From the NCBI GenBank assembly GCA_025359205.1, contig JANYHD010000023.1, positions 62,001-126,000 on the forward strand: a DNA stretch of 64,000 bases. The letters run 5' to 3'. The notes beneath the pieces are model-generated. The model was not told the DNA's origin and did no database searches. It was given only the letters and a program-made list of their open reading frames with translations. Position numbers and translations under genes: made by a program. The DNA comes from Gammaproteobacteria bacterium (GTDB taxonomy: Bacteria > Pseudomonadota > Gammaproteobacteria > Steroidobacterales > Steroidobacteraceae). This document shows, in pieces, positions 53,690-63,244 of this stretch (the stretch's first letter is position 1; the number at the start of each line of letters is the position of its first letter).

Positions 53690-55107
53690 CCCAAGCCGTG
53701 GGTGCTGATCGGGTGCCGGCGCGGCGCTTCGACGCGGCCGGCGTGGCGCACGTCGACCAGCGCGCCATCCTCGCGCTGGCGATGCCGCTGATCGCCAACA
53801 GCGCGGTGCAGCTGGTGTTGAATCTCACCGACGTCTGGTTTATCGGGCGCATTTCCACGCAGGCGCTCGCGGCCGTGAGTGCCGTGCACTGGCTGGCCAT
53901 TGTCGTGCTGATGGTGCTTTCGGGCGTGGGCATGGCCGTTCAGACCGTCGCAGCCCAGGCGCACGGGGCGCGCCGCCAGGCCCGCGCCGCGCAGGCCGTG
54001 TGGATTGCGATGTGGGCGTTGTTGCTGTCCGTGCCACTGTTCGTCGCAGTCGGGCTGTCGATCCGCGGCATGTTGGCGCCTTTCGGGCTGCCGCCGGCCA
54101 TCGTCGATCTGGCTGCGGACTTCTGGCTGCCACGCGTGGGTGGGTCCTGCTTCGGCGCCGGCGTGTGGGCCCTGCTGGGCTTCTTCAACGCGATCGGGCG
54201 TCCCCGCGTCACCGTGCTGGTCACGGGGGTGATGGCGCTTGCGAACGCGTTGTTCAACGAGATCTTCATCTTTCACTTGCACCTGGGCGTGGCCGGCTCC
54301 GGCCTTGCCACGATGGTCGCGCAAGCCTGCGGCTTAGGGCTAGCGATGTACGCCTTCCTGCGCGGGCATTACCGCCACGGTTACCGCACGCACCTGACCT
54401 GGACACCGAACCTGCGCCGCATCTGGGCGCAGCTGCTGATCGGCTTTCCGATGGGCCTGCTGATGGCCGCGGACCTGATTGGCTTCTCGCTGTTCCAGAT
54501 CATGCAGGTGAAGCTGGGCGAAGTGGAGGGCGCAGCCTCGCAGGTCGTCATGATCATGACGGCCGTTTCCTACCTGCCCGGGGTCGGCATTGCGCTCGCC
54601 GGCACGACCTTGGTCGGACAGGCGATTGGCGCCGGTGATCGGGCCTGGGCTTATCGTCTGGGGAACCAGGTGATTCTCATGACAGCCCTTTACATGGGCG
54701 GCATGGGGCTGCTGCTGGCGCTCGCGGGCCCGTGGCTGCTGCCCTTGTTTGTCGGTGTCGGCGGCCTGCAGGCGGCCGCCGTTATCGCGCTCGGCGCGCA
54801 GCTGCTGTGGGTTGCCGCGGCCTATCAGTTCTTCGATGGCCTGAACCTGGCGAGCGGCTTGTGCCTGCGCGGCGCGGGCGATGCGATGCTGCCGGCCACG
54901 CTGGTCATCGTGCTGTCCTGGCTCGTGTTCGTGCCGTTGGCGCACATGCTGAGCTTCGCTCCCGGCCAGGGTTGGGTGGATTTCCTGCCGCAGTGGGGCC
55001 TCGGCGCCCGCGGCGGCTGGTTCAGCGTCGTGATCTACACCCTGCTCGTCGGCACGACGCTGGTCGCGCGCTGGCGCTCGCGGGCCTGGCAACAGCTTAG
55101 AATCTGA
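53686..55107 (+). CDS. MATE family multidrug/metabolite exporter (NorM-like)
   Basis: A 473-residue protein with about twelve membrane segments. It opens with ILALAMPLIANSAVQLVLNLTDVWFIG, which is the MATE N-terminal motif, and has an internal repeat half starting near GFPMGLLMAADLIGFSLFQIM. MATE proteins export drugs or metabolites using Na+ or H+ gradients; the substrate here is unknown. The start overlaps the preceding gene; the asparaginase-like gene follows by 3 bp. Confidence 0.88.
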   Translation: MTQAVGADRVPARRFDAAGVAHVDQRAILALAMPLIANSAVQLVLNLTDVWFIGRISTQALAAVSAVHWLAIVVLMVLSGVGMAVQTVAAQAHGARRQARAAQAVWIAMWALLLSVPLFVAVGLSIRGMLAPFGLPPAIVDLAADFWLPRVGGSCFGAGVWALLGFFNAIGRPRVTVLVTGVMALANALFNEIFIFHLHLGVAGSGLATMVAQACGLGLAMYAFLRGHYRHGYRTHLTWTPNLRRIWAQLLIGFPMGLLMAADLIGFSLFQIMQVKLGEVEGAASQVVMIMTAVSYLPGVGIALAGTTLVGQAIGAGDRAWAYRLGNQVILMTALYMGGMGLLLALAGPWLLPLFVGVGGLQAAAVIALGAQLLWVAAAYQFFDGLNLASGLCLRGAGDAMLPATLVIVLSWLVFVPLAHMLSFAPGQGWVDFLPQWGLGARGGWFSVVIYTLLVGTTLVARWRSRAWQQLRI

Positions 55108-55110
55108 GCC

Positions 55111-55593
55111 ATGCAGATCGCCATATTCACCACTGGTGGCACGATCGACAAGGTGTACTTCGACGCCAAGGGCAACTACCACGTCGGCTCGCCCATGGTG
55201 CGCGAGCTGCTGGTGCATGCACGGCTGGCCGAGATGCCGACAATCACTGAGTTATTGCGCAAAGACAGTCTGGAGATGACCGATTCGGACCGCCGGGTCG
55301 TGCGCGAGGCGGTCGCAGCCTGCGCGGCGGCGCGCGTGCTCATCACGCACGGCACGGACACCATGGTGGCCACGGCCACGGTCCTGGCGGGGATCGCTGG
55401 CAAGACCATCGTCCTGACCGGCGCCCTGCAGCCGGGACGTTTCAGCGACAGCGACGCCGAGTTCAACCTCGGGCTGGCCTTCGGCGCCGTGCAATTATGT
55501 CCAGTTGGGGTTTACGTAGTGGCCAACGGCACGGTATTTCCCGCTGACCGGGTGCGCAAGAACCTCGAATTAAACAGGTTCGAGCCGCTATAG
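55111..55593 (+). CDS. Asparaginase N-terminal-domain protein (half-length)
   Basis: A 160-residue protein covering only the N-terminal domain of the L-asparaginase family (full enzymes are about 330 residues). The two catalytic threonine motifs are intact: FTTGGTIDKVYF and ITHGTDTMVATA. No remnant of the second domain follows; the reading frame ends cleanly at 55593 with VRKNLELNRFEPL. Similar short proteins exist in databases to my knowledge, so it is probably a real family rather than a truncation. Whether it hydrolyses asparagine is unknown. Confidence 0.75.
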   Translation: MQIAIFTTGGTIDKVYFDAKGNYHVGSPMVRELLVHARLAEMPTITELLRKDSLEMTDSDRRVVREAVAACAAARVLITHGTDTMVATATVLAGIAGKTIVLTGALQPGRFSDSDAEFNLGLAFGAVQLCPVGVYVVANGTVFPADRVRKNLELNRFEPL

Positions 55594-55682
55594 CAGGGAT
55601 GCGCCATTCGCTGGCGCACGTCCTTGCGAACTGGCGACCCCTGTCACAGACCGCGCGCGCGCGGCGCGCTACTTTCTGACTT

Positions 55683-57044
55683 ATGTCCCTCCCTGTCGCG
55701 CCGATATCCCTTAAATCCCCGCGCCCGGCAATGCAGGCCGGCACCCTGGGGCAGCGCATCGTGGCCTCGCTCCCGCTCATGTGGGCCAAGTGGGTTTCAC
55801 TGCACGACGCCGCTGGCAATATTTACTGGCAGCAGGGCGAGGTGCTGGGCCCCGCCGAGCGCGAAGCGATCCGCGTGGCGCTTGAGAGCTTCGTCGGCAA
55901 GGGCGCACCGGCGCGTGTCAATCATCCGCTGCAGCGCGACCGTACGGCGCTGTTGCTGCGGGCAGAAGATGATTTTCATCCCTTCCTCGGGTTCGTGATG
56001 CTGGTGGTCGATGATCGCTGGCTGCGCGGCAAGGGCACGGCGGCGCCCGATCTGCCGATTCCCGTAGTGCGCGCCGTGCGCGAGTGGGGCGCGACGCTGG
56101 GTTGCGGCGCGCAGGGCCCGGCCATCGGCGCCACATCCTCCACAGCCGAAATGAAGGCGCCGCAACTCGTGGCCATGCTCGAGGGCGGGCCGCGCGTCGA
56201 CAACGCCGAGGCCGATCGGTACCTGGAGCGGCTCCGCGCTTTCGAAATTGAATTGCACGCGCAGCACCTGACGCCGATCCAGTCCGGCACCCGCATCCGT
56301 CGCTATGAAATCCTGATGCGCGCGGCCGGCCACCCGGTCTCGGACTCCGCGCCGCAGGAGCTGATCCGCGGCGCCGAGGCATTGGGGTTGGGCGCCGTGC
56401 TCGACCGGCGCGTGGTCGGCGAACTGCTGGTCTGGCTCGCGCAGCGCTCGGAGATCTGGTCGGGCGAGCCCGCGCAGTTCTCGGTGAACCTGACCACCGG
56501 TTCGCTCAGCGACAGCAACTTCCTCACCTTCGTGCGGCTGTGCCTGGAAAAAGCGCAATTGCCACGTGGCCTGATCGCCTTCGAAGCGCAGCACGAGTTC
56601 TGTCGCCGCGAGCCGCAATACTTTGCGCACCTGGCCGCCCAGCTCGAGCAGGCGGGCGCGGGCGTGGTGATCGACAACTTCATCCTCAGCGACACCGGCG
56701 TCGACCTGCTGATGCAGCCGGGCGTGCGGCTGGTGAAACTCGACCCGTGCATTACTCACGACCTCGTGAACGACCGCGGCCACCAGGCGCGCGTGGCGGC
56801 GATCGCGCAGGCGGCGCGGGTCGCGGGCGTGCACGTGGTAGCCAAGAATGTCGAATGCGAGCGATCCCAGGCGCTGCTGCAGGCGCTGGGCGTTGATTTC
56901 ATGCAGGGCTACGGAACCAGCGCGCCGGCGCCACTCCAGGCCATCGATGAGCAGCGCGAGCTGCGTGCCGAACGCGAGATCGTCGATCCGCACTACGGCG
57001 CAGAGCCAGCGGACGCGGAGCCGCGTCTCGCAGCCACCGGCTAA
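55683..57044 (+). CDS. Degenerate EAL-domain protein, probable c-di-GMP effector or inactive phosphodiesterase
   Basis: 453 residues. The N-terminal 180 residues resemble no domain I can name (MWAKWVSLHDAAGNIYWQQG, FLGFVMLVVDD, possibly PAS/GAF-like). The C-terminal 260 residues follow the EAL fold: RYEILMR replaces the EAL motif, NLTTGSL and FEAQHEF keep a metal-binding Asn and Glu, but DDFGTGYSS has become IDNFILSDTG, and the usual EGVE is AKNVE. KLDPCI and MQGYG are kept. Loss of an Asp and a Glu at the metal site argues against phosphodiesterase activity. Confidence 0.75.
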   Translation: MSLPVAPISLKSPRPAMQAGTLGQRIVASLPLMWAKWVSLHDAAGNIYWQQGEVLGPAEREAIRVALESFVGKGAPARVNHPLQRDRTALLLRAEDDFHPFLGFVMLVVDDRWLRGKGTAAPDLPIPVVRAVREWGATLGCGAQGPAIGATSSTAEMKAPQLVAMLEGGPRVDNAEADRYLERLRAFEIELHAQHLTPIQSGTRIRRYEILMRAAGHPVSDSAPQELIRGAEALGLGAVLDRRVVGELLVWLAQRSEIWSGEPAQFSVNLTTGSLSDSNFLTFVRLCLEKAQLPRGLIAFEAQHEFCRREPQYFAHLAAQLEQAGAGVVIDNFILSDTGVDLLMQPGVRLVKLDPCITHDLVNDRGHQARVAAIAQAARVAGVHVVAKNVECERSQALLQALGVDFMQGYGTSAPAPLQAIDEQRELRAEREIVDPHYGAEPADAEPRLAATG

Positions 57045-57052
57045 TCCGCCGC

Positions 57053-57529
57053 GTGGCGTTTTCAGACGAGCCGGATCCCGGAACCACCGAGAGGCGCAGG
57101 CTCGGCGAGCGCCGTTCGCACACCGTGCGCGCGCTGGTGGCTGGCGCCTGGCACGCGCGTCGTCGCAATCCACGCCGCGGCGAAGTTGTGCGGCCGGGCT
57201 CGATCGACTGGCATGCGCCGCAGTGGTTCGCGGCCGCCCTGTTGGTGTTGCTGCTGTCGATGGCGGACACCTTCCTGACGCTGGTGCTGGTCCAGCACGG
57301 CGCAATCGAAGTTAATCCGATCATGGCGCCGCTGGTGATCGGCAGCGGGCGCAGCTTCGCCTTCCTGAAACTTGCACTCACGGCGACGGCGGTGACGATA
57401 CTGGTGACGCTCACGCGCGTGCCGACTTTTGGTCGCCTGCTTGCTGGGCCGATACTGATAGGCACGGCCTTTCTCTACGCGTTGCTCATCAGCTACGAGC
57501 TGTGGCTGATCGATCGCTTCATAACCTGA
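57053..57529 (+). CDS. DUF5658-like membrane protein
   Basis: A 158-residue protein with a charged N-terminus (RRLGERRSHTVRALV) and three hydrophobic segments: FAAALLVLLLSMADTFLTL, a segment around LKLALTATAVTILVTL, and LIGTAFLYALLISYELWL. The DTFLTLVLVQHGAIEVNPIM motif is typical of DUF5658. Function unknown. GTG at 57053 follows the EAL gene by 8 bp, suggesting an operon. Confidence 0.65.
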   Translation: MAFSDEPDPGTTERRRLGERRSHTVRALVAGAWHARRRNPRRGEVVRPGSIDWHAPQWFAAALLVLLLSMADTFLTLVLVQHGAIEVNPIMAPLVIGSGRSFAFLKLALTATAVTILVTLTRVPTFGRLLAGPILIGTAFLYALLISYELWLIDRFIT

Positions 57530-57640
57530 GCAAGTCGCCAATTGGGGACAGCTACTGTCAAATCCCCGCTGCCGTTCCGGTCGCGAGTGGGATAGGCTGC
57601 ATGCGGAACTTTGGGGAGCGCCGTCCGGTCTTATCGTTCA

Positions 57641-57874
57641 ATGAGCGAGCCCACCAAAAACGAACTGATTTCTGCACACCTGGAGCGGGCTCCGTGGTGG
57701 CGCGTGGCTTTCGGCCGCCTCGCGACCGGCCGGCACCGTCGCCACCAGGAGACACTCGATCGGCTCGCCGAGCGCGACGTGACCGATACGATCGCCGAAG
57801 CCGACGTGAATTCGTGGCTGGCGATGCTCGAAGGCGAATCGCGAAAGCAGCCTGGCCGGCGCCGCGATCGTTAG
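57641..57874 (+). CDS. Small hypothetical protein
   Basis: A 77-residue, highly charged protein (WWRVAFGRLATGRHRRHQE, then TIAEADVNSWLAMLEGESRK). No family recognised and no membrane segment. The ATG at 57641 lacks a good Shine-Dalgarno sequence; TTG at 57611 in the same frame would add ten residues. It may be a real small gene, because its base composition is like its neighbours. Confidence 0.45.
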   Translation: MSEPTKNELISAHLERAPWWRVAFGRLATGRHRRHQETLDRLAERDVTDTIAEADVNSWLAMLEGESRKQPGRRRDR

Positions 57875-57907
57875 GCCCCGAATCTCCCGCTGATCAAAAC
57901 CCGCCGC

Positions 57908-60358
57908 TCAGAAGCGCAGACCCGCGCGCACGTAGTAGAACGCGCCGTTCATGCCGATTGGTGAGAGCACGTCGTAGGGAAAATTGCCGGCATAGTTGAT
58001 GTCGGAGCTCGACAGGTCCGGGTACGCATCGAGCGCATTATCGGCACCGATGGCCAGCGACAGCTGTTTCGTCACCTTGTATTCGGCTTCCAGGTCGAGC
58101 TGCGACTTTGCCGCGTAGGTCTGCGTGGGCACGAATCCCCCGCCGAAATCAAACACGCGCGTGGCGCTGCCATAGCGCGTGACCCGAGCCAGCAAGGTCC
58201 AACGCGGATTGCTCCATTCAGCCGTCAGAATTGCCTTGTTAGTGGGCGCGGCGCCCTCGAGCGTATTGCGCTCCTCGAGGCCGACGAGTGCGGTCGTGAT
58301 GGCGAGTGCCGCCAGCTGTGCGGGCGTCGCCGCAACGCCGTCGATGCGGGTCTTGGCGTAGGAGTAGGCACCGGTCAGCTTGAAGGTGCCGCCTGCCAGG
58401 TCAACGCGATAATTGGCGACGACGTCCACGCCGTCGGTGGTGGTATTCACGGCATTGGTGAAGAAGTTGACGCCCTCGACACCGGTAAGGCCGAACTGCG
58501 ATTGCAGCAGGGTGGTGAGGGCGGTGCTCTGCAGCCGCTCGGAGATGGTGATGCGGTCCTTGACACGGATGTGGAAGTAATCCGCTGTGAGGCTGAATTG
58601 CTCGCCGGCCTGCACAGTGAACCCGCCGCTGTAGTTGACCGACTTCTCAGCCTTCAGATCCTGGGCGCCGAGCGCGCGCGCAATCGGGCTGGACACAGGC
58701 AGCGTGAGCACCTGCGTCAGGGCGCCGCCGTTGCCGAAGCTCGTGGAAGTCAGCTTGTAGGAGATCTGGCTCAGCGAGGGCGCGCGGAAGCTGTTGGACA
58801 CCGCGCCACGCAGCGCGAAGGCGGGCGTCAGCTTGTAGATGCCACTGAGTTTTCCCGCAACCGCATTGCCGAAGTCGTCGTAATGCTCGAAGCGCCCGGC
58901 TACGTCCACCAGCAATGCACTGCCCGGGTGCAAAGAAACGTCGCCATAGACGCTGCCCACGGTGCGCGATGCATTCGCCTCGTCGGCTGGCGTCAGGCCC
59001 GGGCCGGCCTGCGCGCCCGCGTACTTGTCGGTCAACGGCCCGGCGGCATAGGAAGCCGCGTCACCGGCGCCGGTCTGATATTTCTCGTGGCGATATTCCG
59101 CGCCGACCGCGAGGTCCAGCGGTTGTGCCAGCCCGGCCTCGAGCTGCCGCGTGGCATCAAGGTTGAGCGTCAGCTGGTCAAACTTGAAGTCGCCGATCTT
59201 GAACGTGGTCGGGCTGGTCGGTCCCAGCGAGGCGTTGAGCGAATGCTGCAAGCCATAATCGAACTTGTTCTGCCCATAGGTCAGGCTGCTGTCCCAGGAC
59301 CATGCGGAGAGCTTGCCATCCAGCCCGGCGACCGCGGAAATATCCCGGTTGACACCCGTGGTCTGGGGACGATAGCCGTTCGGGTAGATCGCAAGCTGGT
59401 TCGCGGCACTGTCCGGATAGCGGAAGAACGCCGCACCCAGCGAATCGCGGTGGTCGTAGGTCGCGAAGGAGTAGAGCTCGACGCCGTTGTCCATCGGCAG
59501 GCGCAGGTTGTACCAGACGTCCTTGTCCTTGGCGTCGCCGTCACCGGGTGCGAAATTTCGCTGCCCGAGCGTGGCGTCATTGGCCGGCGTTTCGCTGTCG
59601 GAGATGAAGAATCCGCCGCCGTCGAAGCCGGCGCGATTCGTGCTGCCGCGATGGCGGAATTCCGCGCCGGCGTCCACGAAGCCGCTGCCGACGGCAAAGC
59701 CTTGCTTGAGCTGGGCGACCGTGGTCGCGCCATCGTGCAGGGTCTGGCCGGTGGGCTTGAATGAAGTGCGGTTCTGGCCGTAACTGATGCTGGCTTCGCC
59801 GCCCGCCGTGCTGTCGTCCAGGATGATGTTGATCACCCCGGCGATTGCATCAGAACCGTACTGCGCGCCGGCACCATCGCGCAACACCTCGATGCGCTTG
59901 ATGGCATTGAGCGGTATGGAATTGAAATCGACCGGCGTCGTGCCCTTGCCGATCTTCGATTCGAGATTGACAATCGCGGAGGTATGACGGCGCTTGCCGT
60001 TGACCAGCACCAGCACCTGGTCGGGGCTCATGCCGCGCAGCTGCGCGGCGCGCACGTGGTCGGAGCCGCCTGAGTTCGACTGGCGCGGAAAGTTGAAGGA
60101 GGGCGCGAGTGACTGCAGGGCCTGGCCGAGCTCGCCCGCAACCGCGCCGGTATGGGCGATGTCCTGCGCGGAAAGCACCTCGACCGGCACCGGCGAGTCG
60201 AGCACGGTGCGTCCCTTGACGCGCGTGCCGGTGACGATGACCTCATCGAGCTTGTCGACAGCCGGCGTCGCAGCCGTGTCGGCGGCGGCACGTGCGCGCG
60301 GCCCGTAACTCGTGGCCAGCATTCCAATCGATAGCGCGGCAAAGATGACAGGTCTCAT
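57908..60358 (-). CDS. TonB-dependent outer-membrane receptor
   Basis: An 816-residue receptor: N-terminal signal peptide (FAALSIGMLATSYGPRARA), TonB box LDEVIVTGTRVKG, plug domain (VPVEVLSAQDIAHTG, GMSPDQVLVLVNGKRRH, IEVLRDGAGAQYGSDAIAGV) and a C-terminal beta-barrel ending in the aromatic residue Phe (YYVRAGLRF). The ATG at 60358 is chosen because GGGAG stands before it and the signal peptide starts there; ATG 60379 would add seven residues. It imports a ligand that cannot be read from the sequence. No iron-box is visible. Confidence 0.9.
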   Translation of the reverse strand: MRPVIFAALSIGMLATSYGPRARAAADTAATPAVDKLDEVIVTGTRVKGRTVLDSPVPVEVLSAQDIAHTGAVAGELGQALQSLAPSFNFPRQSNSGGSDHVRAAQLRGMSPDQVLVLVNGKRRHTSAIVNLESKIGKGTTPVDFNSIPLNAIKRIEVLRDGAGAQYGSDAIAGVINIILDDSTAGGEASISYGQNRTSFKPTGQTLHDGATTVAQLKQGFAVGSGFVDAGAEFRHRGSTNRAGFDGGGFFISDSETPANDATLGQRNFAPGDGDAKDKDVWYNLRLPMDNGVELYSFATYDHRDSLGAAFFRYPDSAANQLAIYPNGYRPQTTGVNRDISAVAGLDGKLSAWSWDSSLTYGQNKFDYGLQHSLNASLGPTSPTTFKIGDFKFDQLTLNLDATRQLEAGLAQPLDLAVGAEYRHEKYQTGAGDAASYAAGPLTDKYAGAQAGPGLTPADEANASRTVGSVYGDVSLHPGSALLVDVAGRFEHYDDFGNAVAGKLSGIYKLTPAFALRGAVSNSFRAPSLSQISYKLTSTSFGNGGALTQVLTLPVSSPIARALGAQDLKAEKSVNYSGGFTVQAGEQFSLTADYFHIRVKDRITISERLQSTALTTLLQSQFGLTGVEGVNFFTNAVNTTTDGVDVVANYRVDLAGGTFKLTGAYSYAKTRIDGVAATPAQLAALAITTALVGLEERNTLEGAAPTNKAILTAEWSNPRWTLLARVTRYGSATRVFDFGGGFVPTQTYAAKSQLDLEAEYKVTKQLSLAIGADNALDAYPDLSSSDINYAGNFPYDVLSPIGMNGAFYYVRAGLRF

Positions 60359-60379
60359 TCTTGTCACTCCCTCATTCAT

Positions 60380-60545
60380 GATTGTGTCTCAAGCATTCCG
60401 GCCCGGGGTGATGTTGTAGGTAGCGAGGCCGGACAGGTCATGCCCTATACTGCGGGCAATCCTGGGATGCAGAAGTCTACAACCACAGGCCTTCCGGCGC
60501 TAAGACCCGTTGGCTATGACCTGATGCGGCGACGCCAGAGAGAGC
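60380..60545. other. Divergent intergenic region between receptor and APC permease
   Basis: TATACT at 60446-60451 is a -10-like hexamer for the permease; no convincing -35 is present. No palindrome or Fur-like site is seen. Confidence 0.3.
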
Positions 60546-61889
60546 ATGAAAGATTCGAGCCATGGAAAGCCGCGCCGTCACCTGACGGTCTGGCATGCGG
60601 TGTCGGTTTGCGTCGGCATGGTTATCGGCGCGGGCATCTTTTCAACGACGCCGATAGCCGCCGCCAACATGTCCACCAGCGGTGGCCTGTTGCTGGCCTG
60701 GGCCTTCGGCGGCGCCATGTCCCTGGCCGGTGCGCTGTGCTTTGCCGAGATGGCGGCGGCGTTCCCGGACGCTGGCGGTGATTATTATTTTCTCTACAAG
60801 GCCTACGGGCCGCGGCTCGGGTTCCTGTTTGCATGGTCGCGCTTCGCCGTGATTCACACCGGCTCGATGGCGATGCTGGCTTTCGTGTTCGGCGACTACC
60901 TGGGCCAGGTCATAGACCTGGGTGCGCATGGCAGCGCAATCTTTGCCGCGCTGATCGTCGTGGCGCTGGTGGGCGTCAACCTGGCCGGCATACGCTTCGG
61001 CATTCACACCCAGGTGGCGCTGATGAGCGTCGTGCTGTTCGGCCTCGCCAGCGTAGGTGCCGCGGGAGCCTGGATCAGCCTGCGCGGCCTGCCGCCGGCA
61101 CATCCGGCCTATCTGCCCGGAGCAGTGCCCGTGACCCACGTGGGCACGGCGCTAGTGTTCATCTTCCTCGCTTATGGCGGCTGGAGCGACGCCGCCACGC
61201 TGTCGGCGGAAATGCGCGATGGCGAGCGCGGCATCAAGCGCGCGCTGCTGTTGGGCATGGCGACGGTGACCGCGCTGTACCTGGTCGTCAACTGGGCGCT
61301 GCTGCGGGGTCTCGGGCTCGCGGGCCTGTCGGTGACCGATGCGCCAGCGGCGGAGCTGATGTTGCGCGCGTTCGGACGGCCGGGGCAGTTGATGATCGTC
61401 ACCGTGGTCGCGCTGACTTCGATCACGGTGCTGAACGCACTGCTGATCGCCGGGGCGCGCACGACCTACGCGGCGGCGCGTGATACCGTGACGCTGCAGC
61501 GGCTCGGGCGCTGGCACGTGGTGCGCGGCACGCCGCCGGCGGCGATCCTGGCGCTGGGCGCGGTGGCGCTGCTGCTGGTCGGCTTTGGTGCTTACACACG
61601 TCAGGGATTTGCCACGATGGTGGACTACCTCTCGCCCGTCTATTGGTTTTTCCTGGCCCTCAGCGGCGGCGCTTTCTTCATCCTGCGGCGCCGCTTTCCG
61701 CGCGTGCGCCGGCCGTACCACGCGCCGTTCTACCCGCTGCTGCCGCTGGCCTTCGTGCTCGGCAGCGTCTACGTGCTCTACAGCAGCCTGGCGCACGTGA
61801 AGGTGGGTGCCGTGACCGGGGTGCTGGTCATGCTGGTCGGCGTGCTGCTGCTCCTGCCGATGCGCTTTGTCGCCCCTAGTGAAGGCTGA
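60546..61889 (+). CDS. APC-family amino acid permease
   Basis: A 447-residue protein with about twelve membrane segments. VSVCVGMVIGAGIFSTTPIA is the conserved first-helix glycine motif of amino acid-polyamine-organocation transporters; AGGDYYFLYKAYGPRLGFLF and NLAGIRFGIHTQ also fit. Substrate unknown; the following PLP gamma-lyase-like enzyme makes a sulfur amino acid possible (inference). GAGAGAG lies before the ATG. Confidence 0.88.
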   Translation: MKDSSHGKPRRHLTVWHAVSVCVGMVIGAGIFSTTPIAAANMSTSGGLLLAWAFGGAMSLAGALCFAEMAAAFPDAGGDYYFLYKAYGPRLGFLFAWSRFAVIHTGSMAMLAFVFGDYLGQVIDLGAHGSAIFAALIVVALVGVNLAGIRFGIHTQVALMSVVLFGLASVGAAGAWISLRGLPPAHPAYLPGAVPVTHVGTALVFIFLAYGGWSDAATLSAEMRDGERGIKRALLLGMATVTALYLVVNWALLRGLGLAGLSVTDAPAAELMLRAFGRPGQLMIVTVVALTSITVLNALLIAGARTTYAAARDTVTLQRLGRWHVVRGTPPAAILALGAVALLLVGFGAYTRQGFATMVDYLSPVYWFFLALSGGAFFILRRRFPRVRRPYHAPFYPLLPLAFVLGSVYVLYSSLAHVKVGAVTGVLVMLVGVLLLLPMRFVAPSEG

Positions 61890-61959
61890 CAGCGCCGGAC
61901 GGATGGCTCACACTAGCGCGGCTCAGACTCGCGGCATGCACCTAGGCGGAGGGTGATTG

Positions 61960-63240
61960 ATGGCGGATACCTATCACAAACGCAAGGTCGGCAAACGCAC
62001 GCTCTCGCCGGTAACCCAGATGATGGGTTTCGGCTATGACCCGCATCTCTCCGAAGGCGCGCTCAAGCCACCGGTATTCCTGACCTCCACCTTCGTATTC
62101 CGCACCGCGCAGGACGGCAAGGATTTCTTCGATTACACCTCGGGCCGCAAGCCCTTGCCCGACGGCGCGCGCGGCGGACTGGTCTATTCGCGTTTCAACA
62201 ACCCGAATCTCGAGGTGCTCGAGGATCGCCTGGCGTTGTGGGACGAGGCCGAGTCCGCGGCGGTGTTCGCCTCCGGCATGGCCGCGATCGCGACCACGCT
62301 GCTCGCTTACCTCAAGGCCGGTGACGTGCTGCTGTTCAGCCAGCCGCTCTACGGGGGCACCGAGACGCTCATTGCAAAGGCACTGCCGAATTTCGGCATC
62401 CGTGGTATTGGCTTCACCGATGGGCTTTCGAAGGCGGACGTGGATGCCGCGGTCGAGCGGGCACTGGCGCTTGGTCGAGTTGGCCTCATCATGACCGAGA
62501 CCCCCGCCAATCCCACCAACTCGCTGGTCGACCTGGCGCTGATGGCCGCCACGGCCGACGAAATCGGGCGACGCCAGGGGCATCGACCACTGGTCGTGAC
62601 GGATAACACCATGCTTGGCCCCGTCTACCAGCAGCCGCTCAAGTGCGGCGCGGACCTCAACATCTACTCCCTGACCAAGTATGTGGGCGGGCATTCCGAC
62701 CTGGTCGCAGGCGGCGTATCCGGCCAGCACGAGCACATGCGGCCTATCAGGTTGCTACGCGGCGCGATCGGCACACAGCTCGATCCCAATTCGTCGTGGA
62801 TGCTGCTGCGCTCTATGGAGACGCTGCAGCTGCGTATGGAGCGCGCCTGCAGCAACGCCCGCACCGTGGCCGCCTTTCTCACCACGCACCCGAAGGTGAG
62901 TTCGGTCAATTACCTGGGCCTGCTCGAGCCCGGTGATCCACGCCGCGCGGTCTTCGACCGCCAGTGCACCTCCGCCGGTTCGACGTTTTCATTCGAGGTC
63001 AGGGGAGGGGAAGCGGCGGCGTTCCGCTGCCTCGATGCGCTGAGCGTGATCAAGCTCGCGGTAAGCCTCGGCGGCACGGAGAGTCTCGCCAGTCACCCGG
63101 CCGCCATGACCCACTCGGGTGTACCGGCCGAGGTGCGGCGGCGGCTCGGCATTTCGGAATCGATGATCCGCCTCTCGGTCGGTATTGAAGACGCGCAGGA
63201 CCTGGTCGAGGACCTGCGCCAGGCGCTCGAGCAGGCCTGA
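61960..63240 (+). CDS. PLP-dependent cystathionine gamma-synthase/methionine gamma-lyase family protein
   Basis: A 426-residue fold-type I enzyme. It has [29 protein letters not shown], the PLP lysine in [17 protein letters not shown] and [19 protein letters not shown]. An N-terminal extension ([20 protein letters not shown]) and the spacing [18 protein letters not shown] differ from the metB-like gene at 423, so it belongs to a separate subgroup. It could act on methionine, homocysteine or cystathionine. GGAGGG precedes the ATG at 61960. Confidence 0.85.
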   Translation: MADTYHKRKVGKRTLSPVTQMMGFGYDPHLSEGALKPPVFLTSTFVFRTAQDGKDFFDYTSGRKPLPDGARGGLVYSRFNNPNLEVLEDRLALWDEAESAAVFASGMAAIATTLLAYLKAGDVLLFSQPLYGGTETLIAKALPNFGIRGIGFTDGLSKADVDAAVERALALGRVGLIMTETPANPTNSLVDLALMAATADEIGRRQGHRPLVVTDNTMLGPVYQQPLKCGADLNIYSLTKYVGGHSDLVAGGVSGQHEHMRPIRLLRGAIGTQLDPNSSWMLLRSMETLQLRMERACSNARTVAAFLTTHPKVSSVNYLGLLEPGDPRRAVFDRQCTSAGSTFSFEVRGGEAAAFRCLDALSVIKLAVSLGGTESLASHPAAMTHSGVPAEVRRRLGISESMIRLSVGIEDAQDLVEDLRQALEQA

Positions 63241-63244
63241 GCAC

